Shown here in pieces: positions 35,789-47,800 of a DNA stretch of 64,000 nucleotides (position 1 is its first letter; each line of letters opens with the position of its first letter). The stretch comes from Branchiostoma belcheri (taxonomy: Eukaryota > Chordata > Leptocardii > Amphioxiformes > Branchiostomatidae). Made by a program: the position numbers and the translations under genes. The stretch lies in contig NW_017802379.1 of the NCBI RefSeq assembly GCF_001625305.1, forward strand, positions 1,643,318-1,707,317, read 5' to 3'. Below the pieces are notes generated by a model, which saw only the letters and a program-made list of their open reading frames with translations, was not told the DNA's origin and did no database searches.

Positions 35789-36467
35789 CTATCCCCTGCC
35801 CTTAGATTTGGAAGTTGTTGAGGTGTCTGGGAACGGAGCAGGACAGAGGGTGTCCATCAGTCCCTCTAACCAGGTGTGTCCGTTGATGATCTTTGTTGTC
35901 GCAATGATATAATCTGACGCGCCTGTCAGGAAGAGTTGATATGGTTGAGTGTTGATGAATCTATCAAAGATGGTGCTGTACTGTACTGTACATTTAATGT
36001 ACAAAAATGTACATGTACAGATCAAAAGAAAAATTTCTGGCTAAAAAACATTGTCAACATACACAATGGAACCATGCAAAATGTTAAAACATCAAATTCT
36101 AAACTGAATTTGATGCTTTAACAGGTTGATGATTTGATTTGATGTTTTAACATTTTATCAAACTCGTTGAAGAGGTTCATCAGTCAAGTAAGATTAACAG
36201 TTAGTAGAATATTTCTTAATGTCACTGATCAAGGAATACTCTACTAACTTTTATCAAACTGTGTTTTTTTTTTCTATCAAACTTAATTCTAGGATGACTT
36301 CCAACACTTGTGTTTTGAAGTTATCTATCAGTGAATACTTACTGTCCTCCTGCTGGGACAGAAATCTGAGGGCTGCGATCTCTGCGTATGTCACTCCTCC
36401 CAGGAAGTACACCAGAGTCACCTTAGGACTCTCACTCCCTCCTCCTACTGAGGTGCCTGATGGGAAA

Positions 36468-36527
<60 letters not shown>

Positions 36528-39500
36528 TCTTTAACCTTGTCCCTGCTGCCTAACCCCATCACTGATACAAATTTGGCTAGCATCTAAGCATGAAGGTTAA
36601 ACAGTGTCAGACATGGAAAGAAAGAAATGCATAGACCAACTTTTCAGCATGCATGCTGATGCAAAAATGTAAACTTCTCCCTGGTGCTTAACCCTCTAAA
36701 AAACCAATTGGGAATTAAGCCAATCATGATCAGCTACTTTGGTGTGCTAGAATTGAACCTTTCACAGTGATGTAATGACCATCTGTTATGTTGATGGCAA
36801 CAGCTAGCAGCAGTATGAATCAGAACCAGTCATTGTGACCCTCAAGTAGATAACAGACAGTCACTGAAATCAGGGATGAAAAGCCCAATCATAGCATAAA
36901 GACCCTTCTTGTATATTATAAGACCTACGTTTCTTTCTCAGTCCAACGGGTATCCGCTGTGCCTCCTCGAACGTTGGTCCAGGCAGGATTCTCAGCACCT
37001 CTTCTATACTTCTCCAACCCGGACGGGCCAAGAACTGCGCCAGACGTACACTCAGGGGAGCGTATCCACTGAACACATAGGAGATGTCATTCGGGTTCTG
37101 GAACAAAATGTAAAACAAGAAATCAGAGATTCCAGACTCTAATCCTTGACTCTCTCAATTCTCCCATGTCATCTGGCTCCTCAGACCATTCTCTTGTATC
37201 AATCTTCTACCCTTACCTGTCAACTGTAATTGTAAGGCTGTACCAGTCTGACTTGTTAGATTTCCTTCATTTAAGATCATAATGAGAAAATACTCTGGGG
37301 GGAAATTGGGAACCCTGTCCACCTACACAAAGTGACAGGGAGTCAGATTCAAGAAAGTTAAATGGCATAAAAGCTGTTAACTTTAACCACAACCATCATT
37401 TTAGGTGTAGTACGAAGTTCTACTTGTATAAAGAGAAACCCACCTGTTCACTGACATCGTCCACCATTAGTCGGAGTGTTTTCCGTGTGGTTGGGTAAGT
37501 CCTCTGTTTCTGTAGTGTCAGCAGACCGGCTCTCTCCAGGTTATTCAGGGTGATGAGGTGCTCATATCCATAGGTCTGCAACAGGACAACATACAGTCTA
37601 GCATACAAAGTATTCTAGTGATTTTCTCTATATTCATATATCACAGTTTAAATCTAGTCTATGTATACAATCATATAACCCTGAGGAAAGGAAAAATTGT
37701 AGTGTTTTTTGTAGATTAACTGATATAACTAACTTAAGTAATCTAGCGAATGACACAAGAAAATAACTTCATATCCAGTCACATAACTAATTAACTAATC
37801 TTACCTGTAAGATTTCCCTCTTGTAATAGTCTAGAGCTTTCTGTTTCAGTCCATTGTTAGCTACAGACTGGATACACACTAACCGCAGAATCTGTAATAA
37901 ATACACATCCATTATTATAACATTGTTACACACAGACATATAGGAGCCATGAATGAACTAGAGATAAAACTTGCAGTCCTTTATCACTGAGCTATAACCA
38001 ACACATTGCTTCTGGAACAATGGCTCTGCTCCTAGTTTTGCTTTTCTAGGATTATTAATCAATAAATACAACATATATAACAAGTATCACAATGTACATT
38101 CATACAGGGCAATATTGTTTTTTAAACTGACCGAATTCCAGTTTCAAAACTCATATTACTGAGTCATTTACCTTGATGATTGGTTCCTTTCTTGCTATGC
38201 AGTCTTCAATATAAGGATTCACCTTGTCAGTGTCAATGCCGTTCAAAAACTCTGCAGAGAATAAAGCAAGATGACATGTTTAAAGCAAAAAAAAAACAAA
38301 TAGAAGATCCAATAGAATGATAATTAAGATGAACAGTGGACCAATTGTATTCTAAGCCTTTCCAGTAAAGCATCCAAGTTGGTTGAGTGACCACAACTGG
38401 GACTCAAACTCATGACTCCTTGGGTCCAGCAACATGGTCACTAAAAGCTAGACTACACACATTACTGTCAGATACATTTGTATGGTGCTCACCTTGTTGC
38501 ACAGTGAGGGATTCCATAAAATGGTCTGAATCTGTCACTTCCTTGATCATCTCTGCTATTGTTGTGTCTGGGTAAGACAGCATGATATATATTTGTTACA
38601 TGTAACACCATACACATATTATGTAATTATCATGGTACATGTAAGTACATATAAGTCTGGCTAGCATGTGGAGCTAGCATACAATGCAAAAAGCATACAC
38701 TGAGTCCTTGTAGTGGTGCTCAATTTATTTTCATCAGGTTGGTACATCGAACAAAAATACAGACTTACGATTAGCGAGGGAGATTTTTGCTGCTTGCATG
38801 TGGGGAAGTCTGGACACAAACTGCTTGATTTCACCAACCGTCTTGGCTCCATGTCTTTCCTGCAGCGTAAGTCAAACACAATGTCATGGTTAGAATGGTA
38901 ACATTTGCAAAGTAAATTCATATTGCTTACCTTCACTACTGCTCTGTTTATAACCCAAACATATTCATATACATGTATGTGTATATGGTGACCAACCCCT
39001 CCAAATCTGTCTTGCCACTTTGCTACATAATGTAATCCAAAACCACCAGGTGTCTGTTACAGCACCAGTTGCCACAGTCACAGTGACATACATCTGGAAA
39101 AAGATAATAGTTTCCTTTCCCCGAAAGTAAACAGAATTACATTCCTATTTTTTAAGAATCCTATTTGTAATGACCACTTGTTCACTTTGACCAGATTTTG
39201 TTGGTTTTGACTGTATTAACAAATAGAACCCTACAAGTTTTGATGTGAACTAACCTCAAACTGAGCAGATATGAGTTTGGCCTTCCTGCTGAGTAAGGGT
39301 CCGATGGCATGGAAGTTCCTGTCTCGAGCCTCGGCGTACAGCTCCTCCGCTGAGTTCAGCACCAGCTTCTTCGGTTCTGTGGGCATCTCCTGGGGCCCGC
39401 CTGTCTGCTGCTTCGCGGACGCAAACTTCTCTGGAGGCAGTTTTACTGACGCTGCAAGAAAGATCAGAAACTGCAAATCACTTACAAAAACATGTAATGT

Positions 39501-42500
39501 CTGCGGTAGCAAAAGTTCACATGTGTGTGGAACTAAACCTTCCCATTAGAGGCAGGTGCAGCAAAAGGGAAGTCGGTGAATTATTTGTTTACAGTAATGA
39601 TAAGTTCGGGGTACAGAAGTGACTGCGAAAACCACAAATATAAAAGTACCGCGAAAAATTGTGATTTATAGTATGACAGACACCACCTTACCCATACGGC
39701 TTAGTCAACATTCCAATCCTATAGAAAAAACACCAGCAAAGTTCTCTTTGCAGTAAAAAGATTTGGTGTCAAAGATTCAAAACCATACATCTCCTTTACA
39801 AGCTTACAGTTTTGCACTTTACACGACTACTCCACCCAGGTGTAAAATGGGTCCCTGACTTCGACTGGGGAAGTAAAAGGCAGTGGAAGGAGATGTACAT
39901 GTATATGCTCTGCTTTCCAATTCCGTGGCCTATGGACTAACAACCCATTTCCCCTAAGGCCTACAAAACGACAAGCTGAACATTTCACGTACTGTTGTTA
40001 ATGCCAAAGATCTCGTCGATGAGCCCCTCGTATGTGAGCTGTGTGGGGAGGGGAGTCATGAGGTCCACAGTCCTGTCCAGCAGCAGCAGACAGTCGATCT
40101 GAGGGGTGATCTGGGGTTCAGTTCCCGCCAACTCTCGCCGCATTCTCAACATCATGTCTGCCACGTGCTGAAAGAAAAATCACTTTCATTATTTGTCATT
40201 TCTTGGATTTGGATTTCTTGAAACAAAAATATATGATATACAGGTACAAAGTAGATGCAATGCTCATAGGCCTAAGGCTATAACCAAGCTGTAACATTCA
40301 TCTTCTCAAGGAAATAAGTATTAAATAAAATAAACAGGTAGCCTTACATACATAGATAGTCTTCATTGTATATTCGTGGTCTGTCCGGCAAAGTAAAGGT
40401 CATAAAAATGCAGAAGTACATGTAATGCACAAAGACCTAATAATCATCAAAAACATGGGTTCCAAGACTACATTATACTTTAATACATTGTACATACATG
40501 TAGGTTCGGCTTCTTCTGTCTTCTTTTGGTAATGTTGGAGATATACATGTACATTGAGATGGGCTTAATTACATAACATACAGAGTTTCATAAGCCCTTA
40601 CCCGAGCGCAGTCCCCCTTCCCACAGATGGTGGGGATGATGCCGTACAGAGCCTGGACAGACATCAGGGACTTGGCAGCGTAATACATGGACGTCATGTC
40701 ATCCTCCAGGTAACAGTCCTGGGGAAGGGGGAAAGATCATCAGACAATATATTCTTTTCACAGTAGTAACTTGTTACAGTATATTAGTAGTAACTGATTC
40801 TGTATTTGCATCTGCAGAGCTGCCCTATGGCATAACAAACCAGATTCTGTATCTGTATAGCTAGAAAACTACTCTTCTGTGAAACATGCCAGCTTCTGTA
40901 TAACCTTTATTATCACCATTTGGTGTAACCAGATATGGTGTTGTAGCAGACAAGCTTTGCAGGCATGTGACATGGCAGTAGCTGGTTAAAACAAAATAAA
41001 TCAAGCAACTGGATAAATTCTCTGAGGATCTTGATTCATTTTCAATTTTGTATGATGTTAATGACAGACTCACCCTGAAGGTAGAATCTATTTCCATGGA
41101 GAGTAAGTCACTGTCAAACGGGATGAGATCCAGGGTGTACTCATCCACATTACTGAAGGTCCCATACACACCCAGTTCCTGTTGGAATAGGAAAAACATC
41201 ATATACCATTAGTATAGCTGAAAAACCTCATATCACAAGAGGTCAAACCCTTTTAGATCGTAAAACTTAACAAGACTCAAGACAATTGGAACAACATTGT
41301 ACAATGTTCATTGTGGGTCATACAATGAGAGCTTTTGTAAGAAGCAAGAAGTTGAACCTGTAAATATTCAACTCTACCACTGGTTGCTTGAAAAATATTG
41401 TATATTGAATTTTGTTACGTATCTGTATATGTAAACATGTAACCTTACAATGTATTGTAGTTGTAGTAGTAACACATGTTACCACATGCTCTCTATGTAC
41501 CTTAAGTTTCTGCTCACAAAGCAGGCTCTTTCTGGGGACAAAGAAGATGTGGAACTCCTTGCGAGACCCTCCAGTTTCTTCCTCTCTGGGAGAGTAGATA
41601 TAATGAAAAAAAGATTGTTACCTTACTGCTAAGTAATATTTGGAAACAATTGGGGTCTGAGGGAAAATCTTTTTGAAAGGAGGAGTAAATACATGTACAA
41701 ATGTATAGTCATGTGCAGGTTTATTTTCCTTTAAGGCTATTATTCTTGCTTCATTCAGCTCAAAGATCTCAGATCAGGTTGACAAATACACTATCTTGAG
41801 AACTCTTCATTGCCAGGAATTGATTTGATTGATAATTTAAGATTTTATCAAGTCAGAATTCTTCAGCTTCATAAGGATGTTCTGGCTAGTACTTAATGTA
41901 AGAAACAGGAGGAGCTAGTAGAAACAGATAAAAACCTCTGGTCCTGGGTTCGAACTCACGAGTCACGACCAAACCCGGGCATGCGGCATGCCAGTCCACA
42001 TGCCAACACTCTAACCACTCTGCTAAAAGGTGTAGACCCATCAGCCGGGTTAGTTGCTATCGCCTATAAAACCCCCCACTGTTACACTTACTTGAGTATG
42101 TTCTGTGCCACGATCTCCATGAGAGCCAGTTTGGGCCGACACAGGAAGATGATGTTGTTGACGTTAGCGGCAGGCAGGCGGCCAGGCCGAAGCTGGAACA
42201 TCTTATCTACCTCATGCTCCTGGGAGATGGGGAAGTGAAACTCGGGTTAGTGAAAGTTATCTCCTCTTGTTGAACTGCTCCTTGCTCCAACCAGTTTACC
42301 TCACTAGTCCACTAGTCATGACTAGAGAAGACCTTGAAGTTGACATCATCTTTATGAAAGGATGCACCCATGACTAGTATCCTGATCTTCACTACAGCTT
42401 TAAGTGTTGTACTTCATGTTTTTCCATGTAACGTTATATGTATATGTATATGTACAATGTGACCTGTGCTTAGCCCAAAAATGTACAATAAATCTTATAT

Positions 42501-43258
42501 GAAATGATATATTCATTCATAATGATTATTAATCTACCCTGGATGTTAACTCGTTCACTGCAGCTCACATTTATCTAGTTCTCTTAGCTCAGATCAGTTA
42601 AGAAAAGAGTGTAATTTTTTGCCTACATGATAAATTATAAATCATTTGAAACACCATTAATAAGGTCTTCATTCATTCCTTCATTAAATGCGTACACATG
42701 TAACGTTATGTACTGCCGGCAAACATATCATACCTTCAGCAGTGAGTACTCAGCAATCAGCCCGAATGGTCCAGTCAGTTGCTCGTCCCACACCACGGCC
42801 TAGTTGGAAAGTAATAATTTTCTCTGATATGAAGTGAGACATCTAATTACATCATAATATAAGTTATATTATAATGGTTAATACATATTTATTTTTGGAT
42901 CGGGAACAGATATCAAAAGACGACAACATGTGTACTTTTTGACAGACAATCTAGCTCACTTGAGTTGGGTACACTTTTCAAGGAAATAATTTTCACTACA
43001 TGTAACTACATTTTGTGTTCAAAAATTAAAACGCTTCCGTGTAAAAACAGTAATTATAACCCCCCTCCCCACATAATTTTAAACCCACATTCGTCGACAC
43101 AGCGATAAGATATTGACAATGAAAAACACACATGGGTTACACAAGAAGCCTACCTTTGTTCCATCGCATTTGTCCAGACATTCCAGCAGCTCTTTTCGTG
43201 CAGCTTCTCTTAAAATCGCGAGGTTGACTCGGCCTCCACTCAGATGGGAAGCCGCCAT
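35789..43258 (-). CDS. VPS33A: VPS33A, Sec1/Munc18 subunit of HOPS and CORVET
   Basis: An SM protein that, with VPS16, chaperones SNAREs for endosome-lysosome fusion. Sixteen minus-strand exons: 43258-43154, 42799-42734, 42219-42092, 41585-41501, 41178-41074, 40718-40602, 40167-39993, 39451-39255, 38859-38769, 38567-38493, 38251-38172, 37891-37805, 37575-37444, 37097-36929, 36456-36343, 35922-35789. They total 1,860 nt, 619 residues (human 596). Diagnostic stretches: [104 protein letters not shown], and [16 protein letters not shown]. The C-terminus carries an extra 15-20 residue Ser/Thr/Lys-rich tail. The start, [19 protein letters not shown], aligns with the human start. The start codon lies in a YY1-like motif. 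Confidence 0.96.
36083..36151. repeat. Three-arm hairpin-forming repeat in VPS33A intron 15
   Basis: Arm 36083-36099 (gttaaaacatcaaattc) is complementary with one mismatch to 36106-36122 and also to the near-copy at 36136-36151, so two alternative hairpins could form. No coding or mature-RNA evidence. Confidence 0.6.
36470..36523 (+). repeat. (CAAT)n microsatellite
   Basis: About 13 uninterrupted copies of the 4-base unit aatc, within VPS33A intron 14. Confidence 0.95.
41935..42025 (-). repeat. tRNA-like repeat remnant
   Basis: The plus strand reads cctgggttcgaactcacgag; the complement contains a box-B-like gttcgaac and resembles a tRNA-derived SINE half. It lacks the tail seen in the 17256 family, so family membership is uncertain. 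Confidence 0.3.
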
Positions 43259-43263
43259 CTTGG
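43251..43263 (-). promoter_or_regulatory. YY1-like motif over VPS33A start codon
   Basis: On the minus strand CCAAGATGGCGGC contains the start ATG. AAGATGGCGGC is the known YY1 consensus found at initiation regions of many housekeeping genes. This fits a TATA-less promoter with a short 5' UTR. Confidence 0.5.
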
Positions 43264-44881
43264 TTCATGTGACACACACGGGACGATCCAATAAATTATG
43301 GGGGAGGGTGTTCCGATTTTATAAATAGCTTGTGTTTGTGAGCGACCAGCTTTCATGTTCATTCGAATCATTTGTTTTCGGAAAGATACATGTTAATATC
43401 GTGGTTATATATTGAAAGTGTACCCTTCTGTTGGTTTAACAGTAGCATCGTTTATTGGATGTTAACGGATTGTCCCTCATGACCCTTGACACGACCCGTT
43501 AAGGTTCCCAAAGGGGCGTGGCCCAGGTAAAGCAAATATTATTCCAAATAGCTCACTTATTAAACTGCAGGTATAAATATATTTATTTGCTTGCATTTTC
43601 TAGTTCGTAAAATGACTATGTTTTGCCACAGGGTTTATGAAGAACAGGGTTTATGAAAACAATCAACAAAAATTAACAACAATGTATACTGCTCAGGTCC
43701 AACCTACATGTAACTGGTAATTTCTACTAGCCAAGAACTTATTTAGAAGGATGAAAAACTTTGTGTTTTCCCAAGCGCTAGCGTTGATTCCTCTTCCTTT
43801 CCTTCATTTTTTATCCCCTATTTCCTCTCTCCATGCTTTCTTCTTTTCTCTTCATCCCTGTCAAACTTACTCTCTTTAGCCTTCCTTCACTAGTGCTATT
43901 TCTTTCTGATTGAATTCTATTAACTGCTTTCTTTTCCTTTAATTAAGTGACTACTATCTGAAGTCGCCAGATGTCTCCTCTTCAGCAACTTAAGACGAGG
44001 GTCCATAGCAGTAAAGCGTAGGATGATCTGACCTGTACTACATATATTCACTGAATTTAATGGTTTATGTAATAACTGCGACATTAGCCCAACGATTAGA
44101 AAGACTTTGGGAAGGACGACAATTTTACAGACACGGTTTTCTATCATGGTTACTCATATATCAATAAAAGTCAGGCTTTTTAAACATTTCTTTAGCTCCA
44201 TAAGATTGTAATTTGAATGAACTTCATCTGTGACGGGAATTCACATTATAAAGCTTGTTTTTGTAATTAGCGTGCAAAAGAATCTTTTCCAACATTGTCA
44301 AACCTTTTTCTACCATTTCAAGTTGATACTTTGCAAATGTAATCAGCTTTCCAATAAACTGGATAGAAGTAAAGATATATAAAAGCTGGTAAAAGCCAAG
44401 AAACGGTCGGGGGCGGGCGGTAGCGGGATAGCCGCAACCACCTGTTATACACTGGGTCCCGGTCAACTGACCCTCATTTGGAGCGTGAGCACCGTCATAA
44501 AATATTGATGCCTCACGGTGGGCCGCAATGGCTCTCAGCAGCATCCGCGCCGGCTCCAAATCCCCCCAGCACTCGCCCGAATCCGCGCCAAGATATTAAC
44601 GACGACATTCTCGGCACGTTTCTGGATTTTCGTGCGGAGGTCTAGCGGGAATGCGCCGGCTCTTTCAGCGGGGGAAAACCGGAAATACCGGGTGTGACGC
44701 GCCCGCTCATCTAAATTCGTGCACCTTGGAGCCAGAGCCGGACAGCAAGATGGCGACAGTTATAGGAGGTTGGTGCCGTCAGCTCGTCAATTTCGCGACG
44801 TAATTTCCGTAATTCTCGTCCGATTTCATCATATTCTTTTTAGGCTCAGCACGTAAGGTCTTCCCTCTCGTTTCAGACAAA
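43264..44881. other. Divergent intergenic promoter region, VPS33A / SGSM
   Basis: About 1.6 kb between opposed start codons. The right third (44400-44760) is GC- and CpG-rich, the left part AT-rich with a CT-rich run at 43780-43870. It probably carries both promoters. A minus-strand frame at 44224-44559 has no family resemblance. Confidence 0.5.
44750..44803 (+). promoter_or_regulatory. 17-codon upstream ORF in YY1-like context, SGSM leader
   Basis: CAAGATGGCGAC includes an ATG at 44750 followed by 16 more codons and TAA at 44801-44803. A good acceptor (cttccctctcgtttcag) ends at 44876, just before the main ATG at 44882. So the ATG at 44750 may instead begin an upstream exon spliced to that acceptor. 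Confidence 0.4.
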
Positions 44882-47800
44882 ATGTCGGACGCGGAGTACA
44901 GAGAAAAGCTAATACGGACCGTCAAAAAGGAGGTAAGGGGACGGTTCCTTATATTTTTCGCGTACTGTGTTTGATGATCCGGTAGCGTATGGAATGATCG
45001 CAGAGGCGAAGTGGTCGATATTATAGCCTTCAATATGTATTGAGAAATCACGGCTGTTTTTTTCAAGTGTGTCGTCTGTGTTGGGTGTGAGGGGGCGGGG
45101 CAGGGAGGCTACAATATGGGGTGATATTGGACATTTCGGGGTGGTGCTTTGAACCCACGTTTCTAGCCTTCAGAGCGATCAAGCGAATGTAAAATTGTAG
45201 TCCCATGGTACACGCTGTATTTCTCTTCCTGTAACTGCCCGTTTGACGAATCGTATCCTACGGTTTATAGTCGTTGAGGGAGCAGTGAAAGTGAGTCCCT
45301 TGCTGTTGTGTTATGGCAGACGACATAGCATATTTGACACACCATGTATCCAGCGAGCCATAACAAAATAAACTGATAATTAGAACAGGTGAATTCACAG
45401 GTAAACCCCATGTTTACCTGAAGATTCTCCTGTTTATTTATCTGCCTGTGGATGTATTTTTAGTTATAACTGATTGAAAATTTTCCATGTTTCACATACA
45501 TCGCAACTGACCTAAATATGAAAATTTATATATATTCTGTTCACCTGTTGTACATGTAGCTTAAGTGTGAATGGATGCTACATAGGGATGTGAAGATAGT
45601 GTTATAATAGTTTTATACAGATGCAATCTTACAACTAGTGACAATTAAGGGAAACTGGTCACTGGTTACTGTATAATTAATGTTCCTTAGTCAGTGGAAA
45701 AAATAATTCAATGTCCAGGTTGTCCTTATGCAGATGATATTAGCCTGGGTACCATCTGGATTTTCGCTGGGCAACGCTAAAAGAAAATGTGATTTTTTCG
45801 AGCGTGGCGGAGCAAAAATCCGGATGGTACCCAGGCCAGATGATATAGCCTGAGAAAAGGTTTGACTTTGATATGTAAATTGGGGTTATATGTTTAACAC
45901 TGAGGCAATTATGATATTTGTGACTATCATAACAGCATAATTGTTTATGCCCGCATTTGTTACATTTTGCCTGTCTGTGAAATTGTTTTTGGTTACATGC
46001 ATCAATACGAAACGTGTGGGAAGGAAAAAGTAATATTTCTTTCATGTTAATGAAGATCCTCTTGACTATATGGGTTTCCATACTATGCAGTGGTAATAAA
46101 GTGGGATGTATGGTCTCCTCCCACCTAATTATGATATCTAGCACCTTGATGGTGAATTATGAATAATTGAAATCCTCAGTGGATTGCATGTATCTGGTAT
46201 TTAAAAAACTACAGGGTCTTCACCCGCACACCCACTCACCTTAACCCACTCACTCTCTGTTTTTGTGTTCCCTAATTTTCATCGGGAGGTTTAGAGCTCT
46301 AGGATATCAGGATTGATAATAAAAATTTGTCTAATTGAAAAAGAATAGTTAGAATATCTCATTTAAACAGACTGTGGGTAATCTCCAAGCAGATCTTTTG
46401 ATAGCTGCAAGTCAGTATTAAGTTGGCAAGAGTGGGAGCATCCGTTAATGGCTGTTGAATAAAAAAAGATACAGTACAAAAATGAAAGCCTGATAAAAAC
46501 ACCTGTAGTGAAAACATGTAAAAGATAAAGCAGAAGCTTGAACCTTGGTAAGTAAATATAGTATGTTTGTGTTTGACATACATGCCACTGGCCCAGCCCA
46601 TTGATCAATGCACTTTGTTTACAGCAAACAAACCTCACACCATAAACCAAGGTTTTCTATTACCTCGTGGCTTAGCGACCAACCTGTGCGCAACCCATTC
46701 TATTATTATTTAGATAAAACCTCAGTCTATATAATGAGATTGGTAGCTAGTACCCTCAGTGCGTTGTCAAAATGGTAGGAATTTTAATAGATGTTCTTAA
46801 TCTAAAGATTCCACTCAATTTTGTGACATGCACTTTGAATAAATAACACTTTTGAATTAATTTTAAGGTCAGTTTAAATATTTGGTAGATGATATGCTCC
46901 AAAACAAACTCCTTTTTTTCCAGGCCAAGAAAAACAAAAATGCTGCAAGTGCTGCATGTCGCATGTAGTGTTGTGGCCAGTGTAACTGTCAAATAACATC
47001 TGGACTTGACACTCTAATTAAGAATAGTTTGCCTCATTAGCACCAATACACTCATTTCTGTGGGCAAACATGTAGTAAACCATGCAAACAAAAAATACAC
47101 ATTATATCCATCCCAAGAGGCCGTTGACTCAGAACCCAAAATGTAAACATCTGTGGCTTAAAATAAAAACAGTACGTGCCCAGGTTAAAATAATACTGGG
47201 CACGTACAATATCTCTGCCCTGAGTAATATGGTATGTACACATATGGGCCACTGACACTGTATGGTTTACATGTACATTTACAATTATACATGTACTATA
47301 AGACATTTTGCTTGCTCATTTCAAAATGTGCAAGTACGTACTTATACAAGTATGGATATATACTTGTTCTCTAATGTTTGCTTTTACACACCTTGATGAA
47401 ATGTTTTATGGTCGATCCACAAAGTGACTGCTAGATTGAACCCCTGGCTTTCTGCCCAGAAAAGACTGTCAGAACCACCATGTTTCTTCTATACTGAGAT
47501 ACGTGTTTCCTCAACATTTGCAGACAGACTAAAATACCAAGGGAGTTTCCTGACATTGTTCAATGTCATGGTACATGCTTCTATGTTAGCTAAGCTTACT
47601 GTCAGTGGTGAAGTGTAACTTAAGCTAGAGCATGAATCAACTTTAATTTACATCATTGCCAGCAACAGAGCAGGGTTTCAATCCACAGCCTTGCTGTCTG
47701 GAAGCGGAATTGCTTATGAACTAGACCATAGCAGTCGCACTGTCTCATAATCTGAGTACCGGTATCTTGGTTTTGTTATCTCGGAATATGTAAGGAGGAA

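Noticed and set aside
44224-44559. Minus-strand frame MEPARMLLRAIAAHREASIF in the CpG-rich divergent promoter
   Set aside because: No homology, no phase-compatible exon for VPS33A, which already has a complete N-terminus.
47650-47740. Another tRNA-like SINE copy
   Set aside because: Only a weak box-B-like ggtttcaatcc-type string; no shared tail, so support is too thin.
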